In this document: one piece after another, positions 1-8,300 of the stretch
Numbering within the stretch: the first letter of the stretch is position 1
Layout: each line of letters begins with the position of its first letter
DNA from: Planctomycetota bacterium
Lineage (GTDB): Bacteria; Planctomycetota; Planctomycetia; Pirellulales; UBA1268
DNA: 15,514 nucleotides
Direction of reading: 5' to 3'
Assembly: GCA_003669255.1 (NCBI GenBank)
Contig: QWPO01000046.1
Location: 1-15,514 of the forward strand
Made by a program: the position numbers and the translations under genes
Notes under the pieces: generated by a model
The model's input: only the letters and a program-made list of their open reading frames with translations
What the model was told of the DNA's origin: nothing
Databases searched by the model: none

Positions 1-1409
1 ACCTTCCCCCAGAACTCGTTCATCGTGCGGCCGAACATCTTCGGGAACCAGAAGTAGATCGCCGCCCAGACGCCCATCGCCGTGCCGGCAAAGAGGACGT
101 AGTGGAAGTGGGCCACGATGAAGTAGGTGTCGTGGATGAAGATGTCGACGGGCGTGGCAGCCATGAAGATGCCGGAGAGGCCGCCGATGATGAACATCGA
201 CACGAACGAGAGGGCGAAGAGCATCGAAGTGGTGAACTGGATCTTGCCACCCCAGAGCGTGCCCAGCCAGTTGAACGTCTTCACGGCACTGGGAAGGGCG
301 ATCATCATCGTCGACACCATGAAGGTGATGCCGAGGGCCGGGTTCATGCCCGACATGAACATGTGATGGCCCCAGACGATGAAGCCAAGGCCGGCGATGC
401 CGGCGATCGAATAGACCATCGGCCGGTAGCCGAACAGCGGCTTGCGGGCAAAGACGGTGAGGATGTCGCTCACCATGCCCATCGCCGGGAGGATCATGAT
501 GTAGACGGCCGGATGGCTGTAGAACCAAAAGAGATGCTGCCAGAGGAGCGGCTGGCCGCCACCGGCGCCCGCGATCGCGTTGTTGACGACGTTGCCTTCC
601 GGCGAGAAGAAGCCCGTGCCGAGCATCCGGTCGGAGAGTTGCATGAAGCCTGCGGCCGTCAGCACCGGCAGGGCAAACGCCTGAAGCACGGCGGTGATGA
701 ACATCGCCCAGATCGTCATCGGGAGGCGGAACATCGTCATGCCGGGGGCCCGCATGAGGATGATCGTGGTCATGTAGTTGACGCTCCCGAGCATGCTGGA
801 GACGCCGACCATCGTGAGGCCGAGCAGCCACATCGTCTGCCCCATGCCGCTGGCCGGCGACGAGGCGGGGTTCGTCGAGAGCGTGGGGTAACTCGTCCAG
901 CCGCCCGAGGCCGCGCCTCCTTCGACGAAGAAGCTTGCACCGAAGAAGAAAAAGGCGGGCCACATGAACCAGTACGACAGCATGTTGAGAGTCGGAAACG
1001 CCATGTCGTCGGCGCCGATCATCAGCGGGATGAGGAAGTTGCCGAACGCGCCCGCGAGGATCGGGATGATCACGAGGAAGATCATCACCGAGGCATGCAT
1101 GGTAAAGAGCATGGTGTAGAACTCGGGCGACATCTGGCCGCCCTCCTGCGCGAAGAGCTTGCCGATCACCGGCACGTCGGACCACGGCCACGCCACCTGC
1201 CAACGGACGGCGAGGGCGAGCAGGCCGCCGATCAGAAACCAGAGCAGCGTCGAAAACAGGAACTGCAGGCCGATGACCTTGTGGTCCTTGGAGAACACGT
1301 AGGTCGAGAGGAAGTGCGACAGCCCCGCCTTCGGCGCATGGCCAGGGGCGTGCCCAACGACGGTGCCGTGATCGACGGCGGGCGTTGCGGTGACAGGGGG
1401 CGGGGTCAT
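1..1409 (-). CDS. coxA: Cytochrome c oxidase subunit I, A2-type haem-copper oxidase (C-terminus beyond window)
   Basis: This is the catalytic subunit of the terminal oxidase, an inner-membrane protein that reduces O2 to water and pumps protons. 469 residues are visible, and the C-terminus lies off the left edge. Ligands can be read directly: haem a His105 (LFTMH) and His436, haem a3 His434 (VAHFH), CuB His299, His348 and His349, and the cross-link Tyr303. The helix VI motif is YSHPAVY, so the D-channel glutamate of A1 oxidases (HPEVY) is Ala301, and Tyr297-Ser298 take its place. This is the known A2 signature. Lys377 (LPSAVKTF) of the K-channel and Asp135 (DDMAFP) at the D-channel entrance are kept. 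The ATG at 1409 has GGAGGA six bases upstream, the best ribosome binding site in the operon. It follows coxB by 43 bp. The identity is certain. Confidence 0.97.
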   Translation of the reverse strand, partial: MTPPPVTATPAVDHGTVVGHAPGHAPKAGLSHFLSTYVFSKDHKVIGLQFLFSTLLWFLIGGLLALAVRWQVAWPWSDVPVIGKLFAQEGGQMSPEFYTMLFTMHASVMIFLVIIPILAGAFGNFLIPLMIGADDMAFPTLNMLSYWFMWPAFFFFGASFFVEGGAASGGWTSYPTLSTNPASSPASGMGQTMWLLGLTMVGVSSMLGSVNYMTTIILMRAPGMTMFRLPMTIWAMFITAVLQAFALPVLTAAGFMQLSDRMLGTGFFSPEGNVVNNAIAGAGGGQPLLWQHLFWFYSHPAVYIMILPAMGMVSDILTVFARKPLFGYRPMVYSIAGIAGLGFIVWGHHMFMSGMNPALGITFMVSTMMIALPSAVKTFNWLGTLWGGKIQFTTSMLFALSFVSMFIIGGLSGIFMAATPVDIFIHDTYFIVAHFHYVLFAGTAMGVWAAIYFWFPKMFGRTMNEFWGK

Positions 1410-1415
1410 CGGGAT

Positions 1416-1421
1416 TCCTCC
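1416..1421 (-). promoter_or_regulatory. Shine-Dalgarno site of coxA
   Basis: The minus strand reads GGAGGA followed by six bases and then the ATG at 1409. This fixes the coxA start. It is also far stronger than the sites in front of most other genes of the operon. Confidence 0.85.
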
Positions 1422-1452
1422 GGAAACAAAATGGATTCCACTCGGCAATTGG

Positions 1453-2253
1453 TCATTCGGCGGCGGCCACGTCGGCAGCCTCCGGCGGGGGCTGGGTGGC
1501 CCCCTGCTCGGCATACTTCCGCTCGAGCCACGCCTCGAAGTCGGCTCGCGGCTCGAACGTGACGCGGCCCTTCATCTTGTAATGGCCCCAGCCGCAGAGT
1601 TCGGCGCAGACGATGTCGAACTCGCCAGCCTCGCGGGCCTTGAACCAGACCGGGATCTTCATGCCCGGCACGGCGTCCTGCTTGATGCGGACGTTGGGGA
1701 GAAAGAACGAGTGGAGCACGTCCATGCTCTTGAGCTGGACGAGCACGTCTTCGTCGATCGGCAGGTGCAGGTCGTTGACGAGGAACAGGTCGTCGGCGGT
1801 GCCCAGCGTGCCATCGCGGCCCGGATACCGGAGCCGCCACTCGAACTGCCGCGCCACCACCTCCACCGTCGGCGACATCGCCGGCCGCCGCATCTTCACG
1901 TCGGCCCAGGCATTCATCTGGTAGATGGCGAGAAACAGGAGCGTGGCCGCGGGAATGATCGTCCAGACCACTTCAAGCGTGTGGCTGCCCTGGATGTAGG
2001 TCGCCTCGCCCTTCTGCTTCGCCGCGTCGTACTTCCACATGAACCAGAACAGCAGCACTTCCGTGACCACGAACACGACGCCTGTCAGTGCCAGAATGAA
2101 GTAGAAGAGCGAGTCGATGCTCGCCCCATGCTCCGACACGTCCTTCGGCAGCCAGTGGTTGTAGGCCGGCGCGATGGCGAAGGTCGCCACGCCCAGCACG
2201 GGAACGGCGAGAAACAGCAGGGACCAGAAGATTCCGGCGAGTCGCTTACCCAC
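1453..2253 (-). CDS. coxB: Cytochrome c oxidase subunit II with CuA centre
   Basis: Subunit II receives electrons from a periplasmic carrier at its dinuclear CuA centre and passes them to subunit I. The 266 residues contain a hydrophobic N-terminus (about 7-29, signal or first helix), two membrane helices (about 50-71 and 93-114) and a periplasmic cupredoxin domain. The CuA ligands are all present: His181 (VLHSFFLP), Cys216, Glu218, Cys220, His224 and Met227 (CAELCGWGHYKM). An aromatic stretch, QFEWRLRYPG, is followed by a short acidic insertion, GRDGTLGTADD. There is no CxxCH, so this is not the fused caa3 form, and the donor must be a separate protein. The start is GTG at 2253, with GAGGGAG nine bases upstream. 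It lies 39 bp after the dihaem cytochrome gene and 43 bp before coxA. Confidence 0.96.
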   Translation of the reverse strand: MGKRLAGIFWSLLFLAVPVLGVATFAIAPAYNHWLPKDVSEHGASIDSLFYFILALTGVVFVVTEVLLFWFMWKYDAAKQKGEATYIQGSHTLEVVWTIIPAATLLFLAIYQMNAWADVKMRRPAMSPTVEVVARQFEWRLRYPGRDGTLGTADDLFLVNDLHLPIDEDVLVQLKSMDVLHSFFLPNVRIKQDAVPGMKIPVWFKAREAGEFDIVCAELCGWGHYKMKGRVTFEPRADFEAWLERKYAEQGATQPPPEAADVAAAE

Positions 2254-2292
2254 GTCGATGAACTCCCTCGTCGAATGACCGTTCGTGCCGCA

Positions 2293-3588
2293 CTAGAACC
2301 GATCCTTCGCCACCATCGGCCGGTCGGCACCGAGTTCACCGTCGAACTCGTAGGGCAACGACCGGATGTAGTTGACGATGTGCCAGATCTCGGCGTCGGC
2401 GACGCTCCCCTTGCCGCCAGGGCCCGACGGGCCGACGCCAGGCATCGGGGCGCCGTTGATACCAGTGTAGAGCCGGCGGTAGAGATCGATCGGGCGGCGG
2501 CCGCCGCGGTACAGCCCAAGCCTCAGATTTCGCGGCGGGATGGGCCGCGGCCGCAAGGCATCGCCCTCAATGACGTCGGAGGCCGCATGGAGCCACGCCG
2601 ACCGGGCAGCGTCGTCCTGAGACGACCCCAGTCCGCCGGTGATCTCCTTGCCCCACTCGACGATCACTTTGTTCCAGTCGTCGTAATCGTTGGCCTGGCC
2701 GTCGCCCAACGCCGTCACGCCGTGACACTTCACACAGCCACCGTCGCCGTGGAAGAGGGCCCGGCCGCGGGCGACCGACTCCTGATTGGCCGGGTCATCC
2801 CCCGGCTTCGTGAAATCCAAGGTGACAGGCACTGCAGCGATCGGAATCCTGGCCTCCTCGGCCCCCTGCCACTTCTCGACGATCGGCGTGAGGATCTCGT
2901 CGACGAGAAACTCTTTCGTCGTCGGCATCGTGTCGTCGACGCCAAGTTCCTGCTCGGCGTAGGTGTAGAGCGCCAACTCCGTCTCGCCCCGCATCGACAG
3001 GTAGCGAACGTATTCCACCAGTGCATCGAGCTGCGCGGGGGGCAGCAGCGCGAACGAGGGCATCGAGGATCCCGGCACGCCGTCGTGCAGCACGCGGGCG
3101 AGATCGTCGCGGGCAGGCCGGGCATCCCGCCAGGTGCTCTTGAACTTGTACTTCCCGGGTCGGTAGTCGCGGGGATACGGATTGAGAAACGCCGCGGTTG
3201 GCCCCATGCCGTCACCGCTGATGCCGTGGCAGTGGGCGCAGTGTTCGCGATAGAGGCCATTCTTGCGGCCAACGATATCGCTGCGGACGGGACCGGCGGC
3301 GAGTTGAAGTTTGGCCAGATCAAGGCCCGTTTCGGCGAGGGCCACGGGCTCGTCGGGCGTGCCGTACATCGCCTCGAGAATCGTGGCCACCTGCTCCTGC
3401 CGGCCGTTGGCCCACGACGACCAAGGCTTCTCCATCCCCGACTCTGGAGCCGCCGTCTTCGTGGCCTGCACCATGTTAAGCCGGAACGACGCAGGGGGCG
3501 TTTTGCCACACCCGACGCCGGCGGCGACGAGGGCCATGAGAAAGGTGGATCGCACGGTGGATCGAATCGCTACGGTCGTCGTCTTCAT
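2293..3588 (-). CDS. Dihaem cytochrome c, probable lipoprotein
   Basis: This is a periplasmic electron carrier with two class-I cytochrome c domains, and the likely donor to CuA of coxB (inferred from position). From the ATG at 3588 it has 431 residues. The N-terminus is a short signal peptide ending at VGCGK, so Cys27 may be lipidated, although the lipobox is not canonical (Gly at -3). The first haem motif is CAHCH (117-121), with candidate axial Met176 in GSSMP. The second is CVKCH (285-289), with Met382 in GAPMP. An in-frame GTG at 3630 overlaps the upstream stop (GTGA) and would add 14 residues before the signal peptide. I prefer the ATG because it gives a normal signal length, but neither start has a clear Shine-Dalgarno site. 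The exact family and partner are not proven. Confidence 0.88.
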   Translation of the reverse strand: MKTTTVAIRSTVRSTFLMALVAAGVGCGKTPPASFRLNMVQATKTAAPESGMEKPWSSWANGRQEQVATILEAMYGTPDEPVALAETGLDLAKLQLAAGPVRSDIVGRKNGLYREHCAHCHGISGDGMGPTAAFLNPYPRDYRPGKYKFKSTWRDARPARDDLARVLHDGVPGSSMPSFALLPPAQLDALVEYVRYLSMRGETELALYTYAEQELGVDDTMPTTKEFLVDEILTPIVEKWQGAEEARIPIAAVPVTLDFTKPGDDPANQESVARGRALFHGDGGCVKCHGVTALGDGQANDYDDWNKVIVEWGKEITGGLGSSQDDAARSAWLHAASDVIEGDALRPRPIPPRNLRLGLYRGGRRPIDLYRRLYTGINGAPMPGVGPSGPGGKGSVADAEIWHIVNYIRSLPYEFDGELGADRPMVAKDRF

Positions 3589-3626
3589 GGAACTGGCGTT
3601 GCGTGTGGTGGACGGATGGTTGCTGA

Positions 3627-4511
3627 TCACGTGCCGATTGAGCCTGCGGGTACTTCAAGCGTGCCGAGGTCCTTCGTCTCGTCGGCCTGCAACGTGATCA
3701 CGAAACGGCCCTTGGGATTCCACTTGAGATCAGGTCGCTCGAGCACCACGCCGCCACCAGAACCGGTGGCACGGGAGTGCCAAACCTGAAACTCCAGCGG
3801 CTCGCCCGCCGGCAGGTCGGAGATCTCAAACGAGCCGTCGGTGGCGGAAACGGCAACGTAGCCGTCCTTGCGGAAGATCACGTAGGACTTCATCCACGGA
3901 TGGATGTTGCAGGTGGCGGTCTTCGGCGCGCCCATCTCCGTGTCGGGCTTGTAGGTGGTGCCCTGACCGGCGGGTATCAACTGGTTGAAGCTCGTGCCGT
4001 CGATGTTGGTGTTGTGCCCGACTGGGTCACTATTTCGCACGTCGATCGGCTGGCCGACCCGGGCGGCGAACACCGGGGTGAGAAACTCGCAGTTCTTTTG
4101 GTCGAACACCTGCGGCGTATCGGGAACGGGATTCTTTACGCGGCTCGACTTCCGCACGAACACCACGACGTCGGCAAGGCCCTTGCCGGAGGCGTCCACC
4201 CGCAACGACCGGTCGAAGAGCTTCGAAGACTTGCCGCAGACTTCGGTGTCCTTGTCGACGGCCAGTGCCTTCGGCTGTCCGGGGTCACCAGCGAAGACGA
4301 AACGCCCCTTGAGCCCGGCCCAGCCGGTGCCCGTGGCCGCTGCCTCGCCACCACCCACGGCTACCGCCGTTGTCGACGCCAGCCCCTCGCGGATCGTCAC
4401 CGCGGCCGCCGCGTCGGCAACCGGGCTTGATACCCGCCGCGGTCCGCAGCCGACCACGGTCGCGGCGACCAAGCAGGCGAACAGGGCGAAGGAGCGACTG
4501 GGCGACATCAT
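3627..4511 (-). CDS. Cupredoxin-type blue copper protein, probable lipoprotein
   Basis: This is a predicted type 1 copper electron carrier held at the membrane by a lipid. From the ATG at 4511 it has 294 residues. The signal peptide ends in the lipobox VVGC (Cys22). A Gly/Ala-rich linker follows, then an Ig-like strand region (GLKGRFVFAG), and then the copper site: His166 (PVGHN) with Cys201, His204 and Met207 in CNIHPWM. The C-x2-H-x2-M spacing is that of amicyanin. Cys92 (EVCGK) and Cys141 may form a disulfide. A C-terminal carboxypeptidase-regulatory-like segment (DGSFEISDLPAG) follows. It is a diverged tandem paralogue of the next upstream gene, sharing EVCGK, VVVFVR, VGHN, LIPAG and CNIHPWMK. 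A GTG at 4541 overlapping the upstream stop is an alternative start. The carrier role is inferred. Confidence 0.85.
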   Translation of the reverse strand: MMSPSRSFALFACLVAATVVGCGPRRVSSPVADAAAAVTIREGLASTTAVAVGGGEAAATGTGWAGLKGRFVFAGDPGQPKALAVDKDTEVCGKSSKLFDRSLRVDASGKGLADVVVFVRKSSRVKNPVPDTPQVFDQKNCEFLTPVFAARVGQPIDVRNSDPVGHNTNIDGTSFNQLIPAGQGTTYKPDTEMGAPKTATCNIHPWMKSYVIFRKDGYVAVSATDGSFEISDLPAGEPLEFQVWHSRATGSGGGVVLERPDLKWNPKGRFVITLQADETKDLGTLEVPAGSIGT

Positions 4512-4537
4512 GGACACTGGAACTCGCGTTGTGAGGA

Positions 4538-5317
4538 TCACTTCTGGAAGACCGCAGGGGCAAGCACGATCTCGCCGAGGTCGGTCCCGCCCGCGGCGAC
4601 GGCCACCTTCTTGCGGCCCTTCGAGGCCTTCTCGGCCTTGCCGCCAATCGTCATCTCACCGAGGTAGCCGGCCTTCTCGTGCCAGAACTGGAGCTCGACC
4701 TCACCGACGGGCACATCCTTGATCTCGAACGTGCCGTCAGCCTTCGAGACGGCGCCATACGGATTCGGACGGACGACAAGCCAGCCCTTCATCCAGGGGT
4801 GAATGTTGCAGGTCACCTGGGCGGGAACCGCCTCATCACTGGTGAACTTGATCGCTGTCTCGCCTCCCGCCGGGATCAGGTTGTTGGACGGCGGGTTCTT
4901 CACCGTGGCGATGTTGCTGTTGTGGCCGACGGTGTCGGAGTTCTTCACGACCAGGTCCTGGCCGACCTGCACGAACGCCACGTGCGGCTCGAATCGGCAG
5001 TCCTTGTTGTCGAGCGTCACCTTCGCGGCAGCCGCCTTGGCGGCTTCCGGGTTGATCTTCACGTCCTTATCGCGAACGAACACCACGACGTTTGCGATGC
5101 CCTTGTCGGCACCGACGACGAGTTCTTCGGCGACGAGCTTGTGCTTGCCGCACACCTCGGGGTCCTTGTCGGCCTTGAGCTCACCCGCGGATGGCGGAGC
5201 ACCGCCGAAGACGAACTTGCCCTTGATCGTGCCCCACTCGTCGGCGAAGCCGGCACTGCCGACGGACAGGGCCGAGAGAACGACGGCGGCGAGCCGAATC
5301 GCGTGAAGGCGTGTCAT
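4538..5317 (-). CDS. Secreted cupredoxin-type blue copper protein
   Basis: This is a predicted soluble periplasmic type 1 copper protein, probably shuttling electrons between the multihaem cytochrome and the downstream carriers or oxidase. It has 259 residues. A Sec signal peptide covers about residues 1-25 (cleavage near GFA/DE), with no lipobox. An Ig-like strand (IKGKFVFGG) and EVCGK (Cys56) come first, followed by Cys107, His112 (CRFEPHV) and the copper ligands His132 (TVGHN), Cys170, His173 and Met176 (CNIHPWM). A C-terminal regulatory-like beta segment (DGTFEIKDVPVG, then FWHEKAGYLG) ends the protein. The ATG at 5317 has GGAG seven bases upstream. The gap to the giant cytochrome gene is 82 bp. 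Many relatives are loosely labelled methylamine utilisation protein. No methylamine genes are seen here, so that label should not be taken as function. Confidence 0.87.
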   Translation of the reverse strand: MTRLHAIRLAAVVLSALSVGSAGFADEWGTIKGKFVFGGAPPSAGELKADKDPEVCGKHKLVAEELVVGADKGIANVVVFVRDKDVKINPEAAKAAAAKVTLDNKDCRFEPHVAFVQVGQDLVVKNSDTVGHNSNIATVKNPPSNNLIPAGGETAIKFTSDEAVPAQVTCNIHPWMKGWLVVRPNPYGAVSKADGTFEIKDVPVGEVELQFWHEKAGYLGEMTIGGKAEKASKGRKKVAVAAGGTDLGEIVLAPAVFQK

Positions 5318-5399
5318 CGAGTTGCTCCAGAAGGTGGGATCAGGCGGAGGAGGGCGAGGAAATCCAATGGGGCCGGAGCCCGTGTCAGTGAATCCAGTG

Positions 5400-8300
5400 T
5401 TAGTTTAGTGCCGCGGCGGAGGTCGACGAGCCAGTGGACGAAACGGGGGACGATGCCGCCGCCGAACCTTGGCCGGACACGGCTCCCGGCTGGCCCGCGG
5501 GTTGTGCCGGCGCCGGCTGGCCGGCGGGCGCCGCCGGGGGTTGCTGCCGTAGGAAGGCTTCGAGCGACATGTTTCGCTTGGCGAACGTGTCGAAGTGCAT
5601 GAGCAGGTCGGTGAGGGCATCGACCTGCTGCTCACTCGTGCCCTGATAGAGGTCCTGACTCACGGGCTGGTTGTAGGGGATGTTCACCGGCATGCCCGTG
5701 TACGGCAGGAATCGCTTGGGGTTGGCAACCCAGCCATGGACATAGTCGGGCCGCAGCCGCTCGTGCACCCGCTGCAGCTGTGGCGCCAGCGCCTTCACAC
5801 TACCCGCCGGGGTGTAGTCGCCCACCAGGTGGCACTTCACGCAGTAGTTGTTGTTGGTCACGATCTTCAAGGCCCCATCCAAATGGCCCGGGTGCGCCTG
5901 CTCGGCCGCGGCAACGGAGGATTCATCAAGCCGCGGGTCGTAGACGTAGGGGTATTCCGCGCCATCGACAGCAGCGAAGTAGTTGACGAGCGCTGCGGCC
6001 TTGGCGGAATCAAAGTTGAACTTGGGCATCCGCAGCACGGCTGGCGGGCGGATCGGATGGGGATTGAGCAGGAACTTGTGCAGCCACGCCGACTGCACCT
6101 TCTTTCCCTCGCCCACTAGCGGCGGCGGGAGCCAGCCCCAGGCGTCGTCGGGCTTCACATTGGGGTTCACCTGCTTCTCGTCGGCGATCACCACGGGGAA
6201 GAGCAACTTGGCCAGGTCGCCGCCCCAGCCTGGGTAGTGGTGGCCGGCGGCGATGGCGTCCTGCGGGACGATCAGGTTTTGGCCACCCACCGTGCGCGGC
6301 GCACCGTCGACCAAGGCGTCCTGCCAGAGTGTGAACGGACGATGCACCACCGACTCGGTGTCACCCTCCTCGATCGGCACACCGTCCTCGTCCACGAGTT
6401 GCGACTTGCCCGTCTCCGGATTGAGCATCGGCATGCCGATGAGCATCGCCTTTCGACGGCCCTGCCGGTCGGTGGCCAGCGAGGCGGCGACCTGATCGGG
6501 CGTGAAATGGGGCGAGAGGAACGGATAGTCGGCGAACGCCGGTGGCTCCCCAAGCGACTCGGGCTTGTAGCGGATGTCCCAGCGATCCATGCGGAGTTGG
6601 TGGCAGCCACCGCAGTTGTACTGCTCCGCCACCACCAGGCCGTCGAGCCGGGCCTGCTCGCGCGGCGACGGTTCGTGGACGTACTGCGGCGCCGGCGGCT
6701 CGGCGACCAGGCCGAGCACGAACGTCATCACGGCCTCCCGCTGCTCCTGATCGAACGGGAACTGCGGCATGCGGTACCGCTCGTTGTACGACTTGTTTTC
6801 AGCCTTCTTGTAGTCGTAACTCCGCGGGGCGCGGAGCTTCTGCCAGAGGAAGCCCTCCCGCTCGTGGCCGAGGAGTTTCTGGAAGAAGTAGCCGGTATTG
6901 GGATCGAGCGACTCTGGATCGAGGTGCGCCTCGTCGTGGGTCGTCTTGTAGGCGAGATCGGGTGCCAGCGTCCCGTCCTCCTTTTCGGGCAAGCCGCCGC
7001 CGTGCTGTCCGTGATCGCCGGGGGCATGGTGCCCGTGGCCGTGGCCGCCCGCCAACTGGTGTGTCACGAAGTGCGACACCTGCTCGAACGCAATCCGCGA
7101 GGGATCCTTGCGGCCCCAGTCAGCGAGCGCGGCACCTGCCGGCTTGCCGTCCTCGAATCCGGGGATGTCGTGGCACGAGTAGCAGGCAAGCTTGTTGATC
7201 GTCTTCTTGCCCACGTAGGTGAGCAGAAGGCGGTCGCGTTCGGCCCCGTCGAGACCCACGAGCATCCGCTCGTCGCCCTGAATGCCGGCCGCATCACCGA
7301 CGCCCGCGGCGAGCACCTGCTCAGCGCGAACCACCGTGAACCGCTCCTTGAGATACATCAGCGCGAGTTCGTCGAGCGCCTGTCGCTCGTCCGCCGTCAT
7401 CGAGCCCGCGGAGACCATCGGGAACGACGTCTCACCGTCGAGCGTCTCCACCTGCCAGTCGGCGGCCGGCTTCCAGTCGCGGCCCGACCCCATCAGGTAT
7501 TCGGTCGCGTCGGCGGCGGGATCGCTCACGCTGCCGTCGGCGAGCGTCACCGGCTCGAGCAAGACATTCGGCATGATCGTCTTTGGGTGGTACCGCGACG
7601 GCTCGCGGAGCCAGCTGTAGAGCCACTGCCTGCCCTGCGGCAGCGAGGCCGCCTTGCCGCCAATTCGCGACAGGTTGGGGCCGTGCATGCTCGTGGCCTC
7701 GGGGAAGTCGTCGTGCTGGTGGCAGGCGAGGCAGCCACGGAGTTGGACGACCTTCCGTCCCCGGGCGGCGTCGGCCGTCGCGGTGACGCCGTCGAAAGGC
7801 TTCACGTATTCGAACGGGGCACTCGACGTGGTGAGGTAGTGCACCATGGAGCGGATCTCGAGAGGCTCGTACCGCTTCGACTCCTCGAGTTGCTTGCCCT
7901 CGAGGTGGCTCCAGAGCCCGAAGAACCGCGGCATCTTCGTCGAGGGGCGAAATTCCTGAGGATTTCTCAGCCACGAGTAGAGCCAGTCGAAGCCGACCTT
8001 GCTGGCGACGTGCCGCAGGCTCGGGCCGACTTTCGGCAGCGTGCCGGGCGTCTCGGGATCCTTGAGAACAGCGGCGAGCTGGTGCGAGCGGCCGGAGAGC
8101 TTGGCATCGGCACCAGCAGCCGCGTCACGGTCAAGCGCATCGCGGAGCCGCACGCGTGATTCATGGCTGTCGGGCCCCGAGCGGACGTCGGTCACCCAGC
8201 GGGTGAAGGTCTCGCCCATGTCCTTGAGGCCGGGATCGGCAGCGAGGGCCTCGGCCACCTCGTGGTACGTCGGCTCGACCCGCATGTCGGGCCCGATCCG

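Noticed and set aside
102..1562. Long plus-strand open frame (486 codons) opposite coxA
   Set aside because: It is His/Arg/Glu/Asp-rich with no domain or motif, and it lies wholly antisense to a clear oxidase subunit I. In high-GC DNA the opposite strand of a real gene often stays open.
1390..3789. 799-codon plus-strand open frame
   Set aside because: It crosses the antisense of coxB and the dihaem cytochrome, including their intergenic gaps. Its composition is that of a shadow frame (His/Arg/Val-rich) and it has no signal or motif.
3627..5317. Methylamine utilisation function for the two cupredoxins
   Set aside because: The C-x2-H-x2-M spacing is amicyanin-like, but no methylamine dehydrogenase or maturation genes are present. 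The context is respiratory.
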